64,000 nucleotides of DNA. Origin: CAYXTC01 sp964479375 (GTDB lineage Bacteria > Patescibacteriota > Minisyncoccia > Minisyncoccales > GWA2-38-27). Location: positions 1 to 64,000 of the forward strand of contig CAYZKD010000003.1 of NCBI GenBank assembly GCA_964479375.1, read 5' to 3'. A model generated the notes under the pieces. The model did no database searches. It had not been told where the DNA came from and saw nothing but the letters and a program-made list of their open reading frames with translations. Position 1 is the first letter of the stretch. Every line of letters begins with the position of its first letter. Made by a program: the position numbers and the translations under genes. Of the stretch, positions 33,532-42,072 are shown one piece after another.

Positions 33532-35234
33532 TCAATTCTTTCCAAGTAAATTAGTTTATTCTCGTCCCCCGAAACCGAAACCGCGCCGGAATTACTATTG
33601 TAGCCATGAGAAGAAACCTCTACAGAATAAGTGCCGCTTTCCAGGGGAGCAAAATAGGTCTGCCCTTCCCGATCTGTATATTGGGTTTTGCTATACCCTG
33701 TTTTGTAAAGGCGCGCCTCTGCCGAGAAAACAGGCTCTTCGGTCTCGTCGTCCCGAACCTCCACCAAGAAAGAATTCTGGGTCCGGACGTAAAGACTAAC
33801 ATTTTCGCTAACATCCGGAGCAAGGCCTACGGGCTGTCCGGGTTCTATGTCTTCAAGGTCCCAATCTCCTTCTACGGAAAAAGTGTAAAGGTCCCATTCC
33901 AAGCTATCATAGGTTACAGAGCCAGACTCCCCGGAATCAGCATCCTGTTCAAACTTGTAAACAGGGTTTTCCTCGCTGTCCTTCCCTATCCTTTTATCTC
34001 CGCGGAAATAGAAAGGAACATCAGAAACAGTTGTGGCCTCAGAGTTCCTCCAGGAAACTTGCCAGTTGTAAAGGAGAGGAGAAATGTCGCTACCGGAAGC
34101 AGAGAGATTCCCTTTCACCCTTATTTGAGAAAAGACTGCGGGGTCAAGACCGGATAGACTAACCGGCTGGGTAAAGCCTTCTGAGTTGCCCGCCAGATCG
34201 CTGTCTGGAATTAAAAGCCAGCCTTCCCCGTCCGAATAAAGCACCTGATAAACAATCTCGCACTCTTCAGCAACCAGATCATCCCAGGAAAACTTCTCCC
34301 AGTTTAATAAATCAACAGGAGAAACAGTCACAGAAATCAAATACCCGGAATTCAATCCCTCCGCCAAAGCAACCTCGCCTTCTGAAAACTCAATATTAGA
34401 AAACTCCGAAACTTCACTTTGGTCTGAAAAAGAGTCTGTAAAATAATCAATGCCCCAAGCAGAAAGGGTTTTTATGGTCATGGAGCTTAATTTATCAATG
34501 GCAAAACTAATCTCAGAAAGCCCTCCGTCTGCTACCAGAGGATTTGGTTTTTCGGGAAGGGACACCTCGTCGATGCTGTAAGTGCGGCTAGAGCTGTAGT
34601 TGTTTTTTGAAATCACCACTCTGTATTCTCCGGGGACCAGAGAGAAATAATGCTCGCTCTCTGAGGCCGTTTTTAAAACATGGTTCGTGTCAGGATCTTT
34701 TATTTCAATTAGGGGGGAGGGAACCATTTCAGCGTAAGCGTCAAAAACAGAAACAAAAAGTATTCCCCCGGTCTCAGAACACTCTTGAGCCATATTGTCC
34801 GGGGATATGTCTGTAACCAAAGAGGTGCTTCCCTCAAAAAGGCCCCCCCAAGAAACTTCTACCTCCACTTTTTTGTAATCATTGGGGCATTCGTCTTCAG
34901 GATCTGCAACGCCGTCTGCAGAATCTACCACATAATCTATTCTTGTTCTGATGGTGTATTTCACCCCGTTAATTTCGTAGATCTTCTCTTCTGGGATATT
35001 TCCGTTTGGGAAACTATCCCGAACTCCGATATCAGAATAAGGAAGATTCCTTATCTCTTCTATTTCCTTATTAGCCACGGAAAGAGCGGTTATCTTATTT
35101 TGACTTTGCCCTATCACCCAGATTCCGGCTCTGTAAACGCCAAAAATCCCCAGGAAAACTAGGACGATTAAAAAGGCGCCCACTAAAACTTCGATCAAGG
35201 TTAAACCCCTTTCTGCTTTAAATCTCTTTAGCAT
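33528..35234 (-). CDS. Large pseudopilin with carboxypeptidase-regulatory-like domains
   Basis: 568 residues. RGLTLIEVLVGAFLIVLVFL is a canonical prepilin cleavage site (G|LTLIE). The extracellular part has two carboxypeptidase-regulatory-like beta domains, one with SVFDAYAEMVPSPLIEIKDP and one near the C-terminus with EVRDDETEEPVFSAEARLYK and TYFAPLESGTYSVEVSSHGY. Such domains may stabilise a long adhesive tip. Confidence 0.75.
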   Translation of the reverse strand: MLKRFKAERGLTLIEVLVGAFLIVLVFLGIFGVYRAGIWVIGQSQNKITALSVANKEIEEIRNLPYSDIGVRDSFPNGNIPEEKIYEINGVKYTIRTRIDYVVDSADGVADPEDECPNDYKKVEVEVSWGGLFEGSTSLVTDISPDNMAQECSETGGILFVSVFDAYAEMVPSPLIEIKDPDTNHVLKTASESEHYFSLVPGEYRVVISKNNYSSSRTYSIDEVSLPEKPNPLVADGGLSEISFAIDKLSSMTIKTLSAWGIDYFTDSFSDQSEVSEFSNIEFSEGEVALAEGLNSGYLISVTVSPVDLLNWEKFSWDDLVAEECEIVYQVLYSDGEGWLLIPDSDLAGNSEGFTQPVSLSGLDPAVFSQIRVKGNLSASGSDISPLLYNWQVSWRNSEATTVSDVPFYFRGDKRIGKDSEENPVYKFEQDADSGESGSVTYDSLEWDLYTFSVEGDWDLEDIEPGQPVGLAPDVSENVSLYVRTQNSFLVEVRDDETEEPVFSAEARLYKTGYSKTQYTDREGQTYFAPLESGTYSVEVSSHGYNSNSGAVSVSGDENKLIYLERIE

Positions 35235-35236
35235 TT

Positions 35237-36460
35237 TTAAAATCCTTGCATCATACTATACATAGGCTGGATCATAGAAATTACAAAAAGCCCCACTGCT
35301 GCTCCGATAATAATCATTAAAACAGGCTCTATAATAGAAGACATATTTTCTGTTATTCTGCTTACCTCTGACTCGTAGAACTCGGCCAACCTCTGAAGCA
35401 TGTCTCCGGTAGCCCCTGTTTCTTCTCCTACCGCCATCATTTGGATCACCAAAGAAGGATAAAGCCCTTCGCGCTCTCCCAAGCTTTGAGAAAGCTTAGC
35501 CCCTTTTTTCACCTTCTGAGCAGACTCTAGGATTGCTCTTTTGTAATAGACATTGCTTAAAGTGCCGGCTGTAATCTCCAAAGCCCTAATAATAGCCACC
35601 CCGGAGCTTATCAAAGATCCCAAGGTGCGGGCAGTATAGGCAGCATTTGTCTTTCTGGACATAGCCGCCACCCCAGGAATTTTCAAAAAAAGGAAGGATG
35701 CCGTTTTTTTCCCTACAGAGTTTCTCAAAAAAAGTCTTGTTAAAAAGACCAATCCTATTGAAAAGATAATAATCAAATACCAGAATTTTGCCATAAGATT
35801 GCCGGTTCCGATGACTAGTCTAGTGGTAAAAGGAAGCTCTATTCCTAGTTCATCAAAAGTTTGGGCCAACCTAGGAACAACGACGATCATCATTAGAATC
35901 CCTATCCCGACCATGGCGACGATAATAACAGCGGGGTATATCATGGCCCCCTTAACCTTTGATTTCAGCTCGTGGTCCCTTTCCATGTGATGGGTCAGCA
36001 CTCCCAGAACCTCATCCAGATTTCCCGTCTCTTCTCCGACTTTAATCATGTTAATGAAAAGAGAGGAGAATATGTCCTGATAGGAATTAAGAACTTCTGA
36101 AAAATTGCTTCCCTTTACTATCTGATTGGCAATGTCGTTTAAAACTTTCTGAAACTTTTTGTTGTCAGTCTGCCCGGAAAGCGTTCTCAGGGCCCGAGGC
36201 AAAGAGATGCCAGCAGAGATCATTACCTTCAGGTTCCTGGTAAACATTATCTTATCTTTAAGAGACACTTTCCCCAAAAAGGGAAGCAGAGAAATAACTT
36301 TGCTGCTCGTCTTTGTTTTCTGAGAAATCTTTTCTGCTGAAACCAAAACCATGCCCTCGCTGCGAAGGGCTTTGGCTAAACTTCTCTTGTCTGACGCCTC
36401 CGCGGCGCCGAAGGACGGACTTCCTTCTAGGGTTTTGGCAATATAAGAATATCTGGGCAC
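35237..36460 (-). CDS. pilC: PilC/GspF inner-membrane platform protein
   Basis: 407 residues, the normal length. Two T2SSF domains with the repeats MFTRNLKVMISAGISLPRAL and AYTARTLGSLISSGVAII, and three membrane helices. VGEETGNLDEVL and VGEETGATGDML are the paired family motifs. It recruits the assembly ATPase PilB encoded just upstream. Confidence 0.95.
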   Translation of the reverse strand: MPRYSYIAKTLEGSPSFGAAEASDKRSLAKALRSEGMVLVSAEKISQKTKTSSKVISLLPFLGKVSLKDKIMFTRNLKVMISAGISLPRALRTLSGQTDNKKFQKVLNDIANQIVKGSNFSEVLNSYQDIFSSLFINMIKVGEETGNLDEVLGVLTHHMERDHELKSKVKGAMIYPAVIIVAMVGIGILMMIVVVPRLAQTFDELGIELPFTTRLVIGTGNLMAKFWYLIIIFSIGLVFLTRLFLRNSVGKKTASFLFLKIPGVAAMSRKTNAAYTARTLGSLISSGVAIIRALEITAGTLSNVYYKRAILESAQKVKKGAKLSQSLGEREGLYPSLVIQMMAVGEETGATGDMLQRLAEFYESEVSRITENMSSIIEPVLMIIIGAAVGLFVISMIQPMYSMMQGF

Positions 36461-36473
36461 AATAAAAATTTGT

Positions 36474-38222
36474 TTATTCTGATATCACTCTTAATACCTC
36501 CTCGATAGAGGTAACGCCTTGAGCTGCTTTAATAAAGCCGTCTTCCACCATAGTTCTTATTCCTTCCTTCTGTGCCTGTTTCTGAATCTGGTCTGCGGCA
36601 GCAGATTTAACTATTAACTCCTTTATAGTCTCTGTAATATTCAAAACCTCATATATCCCGATCCTGCCCCTGTACCCTTCAGGGCAGACGCTGGACTTTT
36701 TGGGCTTGTAAAAGTCAATGTCTTCAAGGCCCTGCTCTTCTTCTATAATCCTCTCTTTCTTTAGGATGTTCACAATTCTTTCTAGGTCGCAGTATTTGCC
36801 CAAATTCTTAAGATCTGAATCCCTTAAGCGGTACTTCTTTTTGCCCGGGCATAATCTCCTCACCAATCTCTGGGCAATAATCATATTTAAAGTCGATGAG
36901 ATAAGAAAAGGTTCGGCCTCCATATCAATCAATCGGGGAATAGCGCCCGCAGCGTTAGTGGTATGCAGGGTTGATAAAACAAGGTGTCCGGTAAGGGCTG
37001 CGTTTATTGCCAGACCTGCGGTTTCATTGTCTCTGATTTCACCTACCATTATTACATCAGGGTCCTGCCTCACTAAAGAACGAAGGCTGGAAGCGAAGTC
37101 AAGGCCAATAGAGGGCCTAACCTGGGTTTGATTGATCCTAGGCATCCTATACTCAATGGGGTCCTCCGCCGTAGAGATATTAACCGATGGATCGTTCAGA
37201 ATCTCCATCATAGTGTAAAGAGTGGTTGTCTTGCCAGAGCCCGTAGGGCCCGTGATCAGTATTATCCCTACCGGTTTTTTTATATTCTGCTGGACGTGCT
37301 CCAAGGCATCCCCCCTAAAACCAAGCTCTTCCAGAGAAAAGGTTTCGGCAGTTTCAGAAAGCAGCCTCATTACAATCTTTTCTCCGTCGTATACGGGGAG
37401 AATAGAAACACGCACAGAGTATTTATACTCGTCTGTCTCTACTTTAAACCTGCCGTCTTGAGGAAGACGGTGCTCATCTAGCTTTAGATCAGATAAAACC
37501 TTTATTCTGGCCACAATTCCAGAGCCTACTGACTTGGGCAAAACCATGGCGTCGCGCAAAATGCCGTCTATCCGGTAACGAACGATTACCTCCTTTTCTG
37601 TTGGCTCTATATGAATATCCGAAGCCCGCTGCAAAACAGCATGTTTGATTAGGGTATCAACAATTCTTATGATCGGGAGTTCTTCTGCCGCTTTCCTTAA
37701 ATCTTTTCCCTCCTTTTCTCTGTCTATATCTTTTACTGTCCTTACGCCCCCCGCCTCTTTTTTTATGATCTCTCCGAACTCCGCTTCCAGAGTTTCTTGG
37801 TACTGTTTAAGCGCGTCCTTAATGCTTTCTTCTATAGTAAGACGGGGAAGAATTTTAAGGCCTGCTTTCTTTTTAATAAACTCTATCGTCCTCAGGTCCT
37901 CGGGGTCAAGCATAGCCACCTCCAGCTTTTTCCCGTCTTTATTAAAAGCAATGATATTGTGTCTTCTGGCAATGGGCTCTGGGATAATCTTGAGAACTTC
38001 GGAAGAAATGTCTTTTTCTCTTAAATCAACAAAGGGTATGCCCAAAATGTAGGCTTCTAATTCGGTTAGTTTTTCTCTGCTGACGGTTCCATCCGCAACC
38101 AAGATCTCTTCCACCTCTTTGCCCGCTTTTTGGGCTTTTTTGAGAGCCTTATTAAAATCTTTTTTGCTAACCAGATTAGAGTCTGCAAGAAAGGCTCTTA
38201 GTCTTTCCGGTTCAACCTTCAT
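36474..38222 (-). CDS. pilB: PilB/GspE-type pilus assembly ATPase
   Basis: 582 residues. N-terminal MshEN-type domain (about 1-150). C-terminal ATPase with Walker A GPTGSGKTTTLYTMM, Asp box SASDIHIEPTEKEVIVRYRI, Walker B GEIRDNETAGLAINAALTGH and a His box (LSTLHTTNAA). Near the C-terminus, cysteines at RRLCPG, KYCDLE and VCPEGYRGR resemble the zinc-binding C-M domain of PilB. No retraction ATPase PilT is in the window. Confidence 0.95.
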   Translation of the reverse strand: MKVEPERLRAFLADSNLVSKKDFNKALKKAQKAGKEVEEILVADGTVSREKLTELEAYILGIPFVDLREKDISSEVLKIIPEPIARRHNIIAFNKDGKKLEVAMLDPEDLRTIEFIKKKAGLKILPRLTIEESIKDALKQYQETLEAEFGEIIKKEAGGVRTVKDIDREKEGKDLRKAAEELPIIRIVDTLIKHAVLQRASDIHIEPTEKEVIVRYRIDGILRDAMVLPKSVGSGIVARIKVLSDLKLDEHRLPQDGRFKVETDEYKYSVRVSILPVYDGEKIVMRLLSETAETFSLEELGFRGDALEHVQQNIKKPVGIILITGPTGSGKTTTLYTMMEILNDPSVNISTAEDPIEYRMPRINQTQVRPSIGLDFASSLRSLVRQDPDVIMVGEIRDNETAGLAINAALTGHLVLSTLHTTNAAGAIPRLIDMEAEPFLISSTLNMIIAQRLVRRLCPGKKKYRLRDSDLKNLGKYCDLERIVNILKKERIIEEEQGLEDIDFYKPKKSSVCPEGYRGRIGIYEVLNITETIKELIVKSAAADQIQKQAQKEGIRTMVEDGFIKAAQGVTSIEEVLRVISE

Positions 38223-38231
38223 AATGTCTTA

Positions 38232-38594
38232 TTAAACGTTTTTCTTAATTTTTTCCATTATTTCCTCAAGACGATAATTGGTTTTAACCAAAAATGTAGC
38301 AGCCCCTAAATTAATAGCCTTCTCTACGTCACTCGGACTCTCCAGGTTGGTTAGAATAAGCACAGGGATGTTTTTTGTCTTATCGTCTCTTTTTAATTCC
38401 TTTAGCACTTCAAAGCCGTCTTTTTGGGGGAGGATTAAGTCAAGGAGAATAAGGGCTGGCTTCTCGCTCCTCGCCAAACGAAGACCTATGTCTCCGTTCA
38501 GAGCGCTAACCACCTCATATCCTTCTTTTCTTAAAAGGTCCCCAAAAGTTCTTTGGAGTGACTGTTCGTCTTCTATGAATAATATCTTCGGCAT
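38232..38594 (-). CDS. Single-domain response regulator
   Basis: 120 residues, a receiver domain only. Acidic pocket FIEDEQSLQ, phosphoacceptor Asp in ALILLDLILPQKDG, then ILTNLESP and the conserved Lys in TFLVKTNYRLEE. It sits between pilB and the histidine kinase, so it may link the kinase to pilus assembly, possibly through PilB. No output domain is present. Confidence 0.88.
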   Translation of the reverse strand: MPKILFIEDEQSLQRTFGDLLRKEGYEVVSALNGDIGLRLARSEKPALILLDLILPQKDGFEVLKELKRDDKTKNIPVLILTNLESPSDVEKAINLGAATFLVKTNYRLEEIMEKIKKNV

Positions 38595-38642
38595 TTTTTA
38601 TTAAAGCAGATCAACCTAATTAAGGTTTTTCCTGCTTCAATA

Positions 38643-39590
38643 TTATTTATACTTCACAGGCAAAGTGACGAAAAATCTTGTACCCTTGCCTTCTTCGGAT
38701 TTGAACCATATTTTGCCTCCGGCTTTTTCGATAATTGACTTCACGACATAAAGTCCCAGGCCGCTTCCCCGGGTTTTAAGGGTACTGACATTTTGGGCCC
38801 TGAAGAACTTCTGGAAAATATGCTTCTTTTCTGATTCCGGAATACCCATACCTTTGTCCTGAACCACTAAAAGATTGAAGTTTTCATTCTTTCTCTTCAA
38901 ATATATTTTGACTTGTCCTTTCCCTTTAGAATAACGGATGGCATTGTCAAGTAGATTTTCAATAACAAGTTTGAGTTGAGAGTTATCCATAAAAACCTTA
39001 GGCAAAGCAGACTCTAATGCCACCTCTAACTCAACATTAGAGGCCTCAGCGAAAACCTTAAACCGGGAAACCGCCTTTTCCACCATTTCCCTTAGATCAA
39101 TCTCCCTCTTAATATCAGGCAGAGTGCCCCTCTCCAGGCGGGAAACCACCAGAAGATCGTCCACCAATTCCACCATTCTGGCTACATTCTCCTGCAAATT
39201 GTTGAAATATTCTTCTTTTTTTTCTCTGGAGAGATCTATTTTTTCTATCCCCAAAAACTCAATTCCCCACTTGAGATTTGTCAGAGGGGCCCTTAACTGA
39301 TGAGAGGCTATGTTAATAAACTCTGACTTCATTCTGGAGGCCTCTATTACTCTTTCAAAGGTCTGGGTAATAGTAAAGGATATTATCAGCAGAACAATTG
39401 TTATAGCAGCGTCAATTAAGAAAACAATGGCAGGCTCTGCAATAAGTCGAATGCCTATTAGATAAGAGGCGGTGATTGTGAAAATTATAATAAGCCCCAT
39501 TACGGTAAACAAAAACTGGGGACACTGCCAAAGAGGAATACCGTAATCCCAGCACTCGGAAAAAATACTGCTTTTCTTTAAAATATTCAT
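38643..39590 (-). CDS. Sensor histidine kinase
   Basis: 315 residues. Two membrane helices (about 26-46 and 55-75) with almost no loop between, so it probably senses membrane or internal signals. HisKA motif INIASHQLRAPLTNLKWGIE with the phosphorylated His. HATPase motifs NLLDNAIRYSKG, DKGMGIPESEKKHIFQKFFR and GSGLGLYVVKSIIEKAGG. First gene of the pilus operon. Confidence 0.92.
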   Translation of the reverse strand: MNILKKSSIFSECWDYGIPLWQCPQFLFTVMGLIIIFTITASYLIGIRLIAEPAIVFLIDAAITIVLLIISFTITQTFERVIEASRMKSEFINIASHQLRAPLTNLKWGIEFLGIEKIDLSREKKEEYFNNLQENVARMVELVDDLLVVSRLERGTLPDIKREIDLREMVEKAVSRFKVFAEASNVELEVALESALPKVFMDNSQLKLVIENLLDNAIRYSKGKGQVKIYLKRKNENFNLLVVQDKGMGIPESEKKHIFQKFFRAQNVSTLKTRGSGLGLYVVKSIIEKAGGKIWFKSEEGKGTRFFVTLPVKYK

Positions 39591-39609
39591 ATGTTAAATC
39601 GATTTAGTT

Positions 39610-39637
39610 ATTATAGCACAGACCCTCAGGTTCACAA
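39610..39637 (-). promoter_or_regulatory. Promoter of the kinase-pilus operon
   Basis: Minus-strand TTGTGA (39637-39632), 16-base spacer, TATAAT (39615-39610), 20 bases before the ATG at 39590. Confidence 0.6.
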
Positions 39638-39657
39638 AAATACGAACTTTTTCTGAA

Positions 39658-39686
39658 TTGACCGATCGTTAATTAAGTGCTATGTT
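39658..39686 (+). promoter_or_regulatory. Promoter of the tRNA-Pro/tRNA-Gly unit
   Basis: TTGACC (39658-39663), 17-base spacer, TATGTT (39681-39686). The first tRNA begins at 39726. Confidence 0.45.
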
Positions 39687-39704
39687 TTATTATAGTTTAG
39701 GATT

Positions 39705-41384
39705 TTAAAATGGGGAACCGGTTATCGGAGAATAGTGTAACGGCAGCACGAGTCCTTTGGGAGGATTTAGTCCGGGTTCGAATCCCGGTTCTCCGACCAA
39801 AGCAAGTTGCGGGTGTCGTATAATGGCTATTATTTTTCCCTTCCAAGGAAAAGATGGCGGTTCGAATCCGCTCACCCGCTCCAGTATTAAACTTTCGTCT
39901 TTTTTGCCGAGCGTTTCGGCGGCGCAGAGCCCTGCCTTATACGGGAAAACTGGCTCGCCGCGCAAAGCGCGGCTCGCCAAAAAGAGGTTCGAGCCAAAGA
40001 TTTCTTTGGCTGCGACCTTTTTCTCTAAAAGGTCGCTATCCCTTGCGATTTTTGTGAGGTTTTGAGCGTAATTTATCCAGATTTTCATCGGTTCGAGCCA
40101 ATCATTCTGCTTTTGTTCAATTCTGATAATTTTCTCTTCCAGCAACTTCTTTTCCAAAAGAAGTTTTTGTTTTTCTTGGCGGTAGATTTCTCTTTCAATA
40201 TCCTGCTCTAAATAGCCGTCCAAAAGTCGCTGGAGTTTTAGATTGATTGATTTTATTTTTTCTTTGTTTTCTTGAACAAAAGCAGAAACAGATTGGGCGG
40301 ATTTTGTTTTATCTTTTTCCGCCATTTCCAAAAGTTTTTCCGCCCAATCCGAACGCAAAGAAAATTTTTGAATCAAAGAAGAAACTTGTTTGTCTAATTC
40401 TTCTTGGCGAATACAGGGCTCGGGACATTTTATTGATTTGTTTTTCTTGGTGCAGTGGCAATAAATATAATGGTGTTCATTTCCGTTTTTCTGTCTTTTG
40501 ATCCTGTATTCGCCAGTTATCATCATGCCGCAAGTGCCACAACGCAAAAGTCCGCAGTAGGGTTGCGGTTCGTTTTTAACCTTATGGCGGGGTTTTCCTT
40601 TTTGCTTCAAAACTTCCTGAACCTTATTAAAAATTTTCTTTGCGATGATTGGCTCGTGTTTGCCTTCATAAACTTCTCCGGCGTAGCGGAATAATCCGCA
40701 ATAAAAGGGATTGGAGAGGATAAAAGTGGCTCTCGTTTTGTGGATTTTCTTTCCGCCGCGAGATATAATCCCGCGTTGCGCCAAAAAGTCGCAAATATCC
40801 TCTAATCTTGAATTGCCTTTGGCATATAACTCAAAAATTTCTTTGATGATTTTCGCTTTCTTTCTGTCAACAATAATTGTTTTGTTTCTTGTGTCATTGA
40901 TATAGCCAAGCGGCGCATAACTCGGATATTCACCTCTTTTCACTTTTTGGCGCAAACCTCTTTTCGTGTTTTCGGAAAGAGAATCCACATAGTATTTGCT
41001 TTGCCCAAAAGCGATGTTCAACATAAATTTTCCCTGCGGGGTTGGCTCAAACCAAAAGGTTGGAAATTTCAAACTCGCAAGTTTTCCGGTATCCAAAAGA
41101 AAGATAAGCTGGCCGCCGTCCACAGAATTGCGCGCTAATCTATCAGGATGCCAAGCCAAAATTCCGTTGGCTTCAGCTTTTTCAATTCTTTTTAGCATTT
41201 CATTAAAAATTGGACGACCCGGAATTTTGGCGCTTTGTTTTTCAATGAATGTTTCAATTATGTTTAGATTTTCTTGTTTGGCGAAAGCGCGCAATTCTGC
41301 GATTTGGTCCTCAATGGATCTGACTTGTTTATCTTCCACATCAGTGGACTTGCGGGCGTAAAGAAAAAATTTATTGTTGTTCAT
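39705..41384 (-). CDS. Large serine recombinase (reading frame runs into tRNA genes)
   Basis: 559 codons. Resolvase domain with catalytic Ser in FFLYARKSTDVEDKQ and the Arg-rich NGILAWHPDRLARNSVDGG. A recombinase domain (APLGYINDTRNKTI) and zinc ribbon (GLLRCGTCGMMITGEYR...YCHC...KCPEPC) follow, then a coiled coil. The last ~55 codons are antisense tRNA-Gly and tRNA-Pro, so the original C-terminus probably ends or changes near GKKDESLILE and the present tail is contributed by the integration site. It likely integrates and excises the island. Confidence 0.88.
   Translation of the reverse strand: MNNNKFFLYARKSTDVEDKQVRSIEDQIAELRAFAKQENLNIIETFIEKQSAKIPGRPIFNEMLKRIEKAEANGILAWHPDRLARNSVDGGQLIFLLDTGKLASLKFPTFWFEPTPQGKFMLNIAFGQSKYYVDSLSENTKRGLRQKVKRGEYPSYAPLGYINDTRNKTIIVDRKKAKIIKEIFELYAKGNSRLEDICDFLAQRGIISRGGKKIHKTRATFILSNPFYCGLFRYAGEVYEGKHEPIIAKKIFNKVQEVLKQKGKPRHKVKNEPQPYCGLLRCGTCGMMITGEYRIKRQKNGNEHHYIYCHCTKKNKSIKCPEPCIRQEELDKQVSSLIQKFSLRSDWAEKLLEMAEKDKTKSAQSVSAFVQENKEKIKSINLKLQRLLDGYLEQDIEREIYRQEKQKLLLEKKLLEEKIIRIEQKQNDWLEPMKIWINYAQNLTKIARDSDLLEKKVAAKEIFGSNLFLASRALRGEPVFPYKAGLCAAETLGKKDESLILERVSGFEPPSFPWKGKIIAIIRHPQLALVGEPGFEPGLNPPKGLVLPLHYSPITGSPF
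39726..39799 (+). tRNA. tRNA-Pro (TGG), CCA encoded
   Basis: Acceptor CGGAGAA/TTCTCCG, anticodon stem AGTCC/GGATT with loop TTTGGGA, anticodon TGG. T-arm CCGGG-TTCGAAT-CCCGG. Discriminator A then CCA. Confidence 0.92.
39809..39883 (+). tRNA. tRNA-Gly (TCC), island attachment site
   Basis: Acceptor GCGGGTG/CACCCGC, anticodon stem TTTCC/GGAAA with loop CTTCCAA, anticodon TCC. Discriminator T then encoded CCA. Its last bases GCTCC (39878-39882) are the sequence repeated at the island's internal junction and right end. Confidence 0.93.
39878..39990 (+). repeat. Island left end, 113-bp inverted repeat arm
   Basis: It matches the reverse complement of 41447-41559 base for base by eye. It encodes the C-terminal codons of the recombinase on the minus strand. 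The two arms flank the recombinase gene. Confidence 0.9.
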
Positions 41385-41446
41385 AATATTTGTTTAGTTA
41401 ATTTTTAATTGGGCAAAGCAAATACTTAAAAATCGCAAGGGATAAC

Positions 41447-41723
41447 GAACCTCTTTTTGGCGAGCCGCGCTTTGCGCGGCGAGCCAGTTTTCCCGTATAA
41501 GGCAGGGCTCTGCGCCGCCGAAACGCTCGGCAAAAAAGACGAAAGTTTAATACTGGAGCATTTATACAACCAAATCCGAACCTATTTTGAACGAAATTGA
41601 CCGGTTGCCGTGCCTGCGGCGCGGCAGGAACTCCGCCAAAATCGGCGGGCGGGCAAAAATTCCTTCCCCTAAAACCCCTTCCTTTTTGCCCGCCCGCTTT
41701 TGTCCGCTTCGCGGGCGAGCCGC
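41447..41723 (-). repeat. Inverted internal copy of the joined island ends (attP-like)
   Basis: Read on the minus strand, 41723-41555 equals the right end (45097-45265, 169 bases) and 41559-41447 equals the left end (39878-39990, 113 bases). They share GCTCC at the junction. This is what the circular form's attachment site should look like. It contains a GC-rich hairpin with a 15-bp perfect stem (41645-41659 with 41683-41697). It occupies most of the gap between the recombinase and the XRE gene. Confidence 0.85.
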
Positions 41724-41800
41724 AGATTTTTTAAGGCGTAGGGACTTGCCCCTCCCTTCCCATGCGCGTCCCTGCAGGATTTTTACTCCCTCTATCATTA

Positions 41801-41838
41801 TAACCTATTTTGGGTTATACCACAATAGGATATATAAT
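41801..41838 (+). promoter_or_regulatory. XRE promoter with overlapping inverted repeats
   Basis: TTGGGT (41810-41815), 17-base spacer, TATAAT (41833-41838). AACC-TATTTT-GGTT overlaps the -35 and CCTATT...AATAGG spans the spacer, so self-repression is likely. The start codon at 41849 is only ~10 bases past the -10, implying a leaderless message. Confidence 0.55.
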
Positions 41839-41848
41839 ACAAATAGAT

Positions 41849-42070
41849 ATGTCAAAGTCAATTTATTCAAAGGATTATAAAAATGTCATAGAAAGGCTTA
41901 AAAAAGCTCGATTTGACGCTCACCTGAAACAATCAGGTGTGGCTCAAAAATTAAAAAAGCCCCAATCTTATATTTCAAAAATAGAAAGGGGTGAAAGAAG
42001 AGTTGATATTACTGAATTAAAAGACTTGGCGAAAATTTATAAAAAAGATATTAATTACTTTATAAAATAA
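41849..42070 (+). CDS. XRE-family transcriptional regulator
   Basis: 73 residues from MSKSIYSKDYKNVIERLKKA. HTH_3 pattern: ARFDAHLKQSGVAQKLKKPQ (helices 1-2), SYISKIERGERRVDI (recognition helix), TELKDLAKIYKKDINYFIK. A typical small dimeric repressor of mobile elements, probably controlling itself and the HNH gene that starts 2 bases after its stop. Confidence 0.85.
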   Translation: MSKSIYSKDYKNVIERLKKARFDAHLKQSGVAQKLKKPQSYISKIERGERRVDITELKDLAKIYKKDINYFIK

Positions 42071-42072
42071 AT

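Noticed and set aside
39878..41559. Classical insertion sequence with terminal inverted repeats
   Set aside because: The 113-bp arms are explained as the island's left end plus the inverted attP-like copy; no DDE transposase or target duplication is present.
41562..41798. Minus-strand frame of 78 codons in the GC-rich island end
   Set aside because: The sequence is a non-coding repeat present at two places and the translation is Arg/Gly-rich filler.
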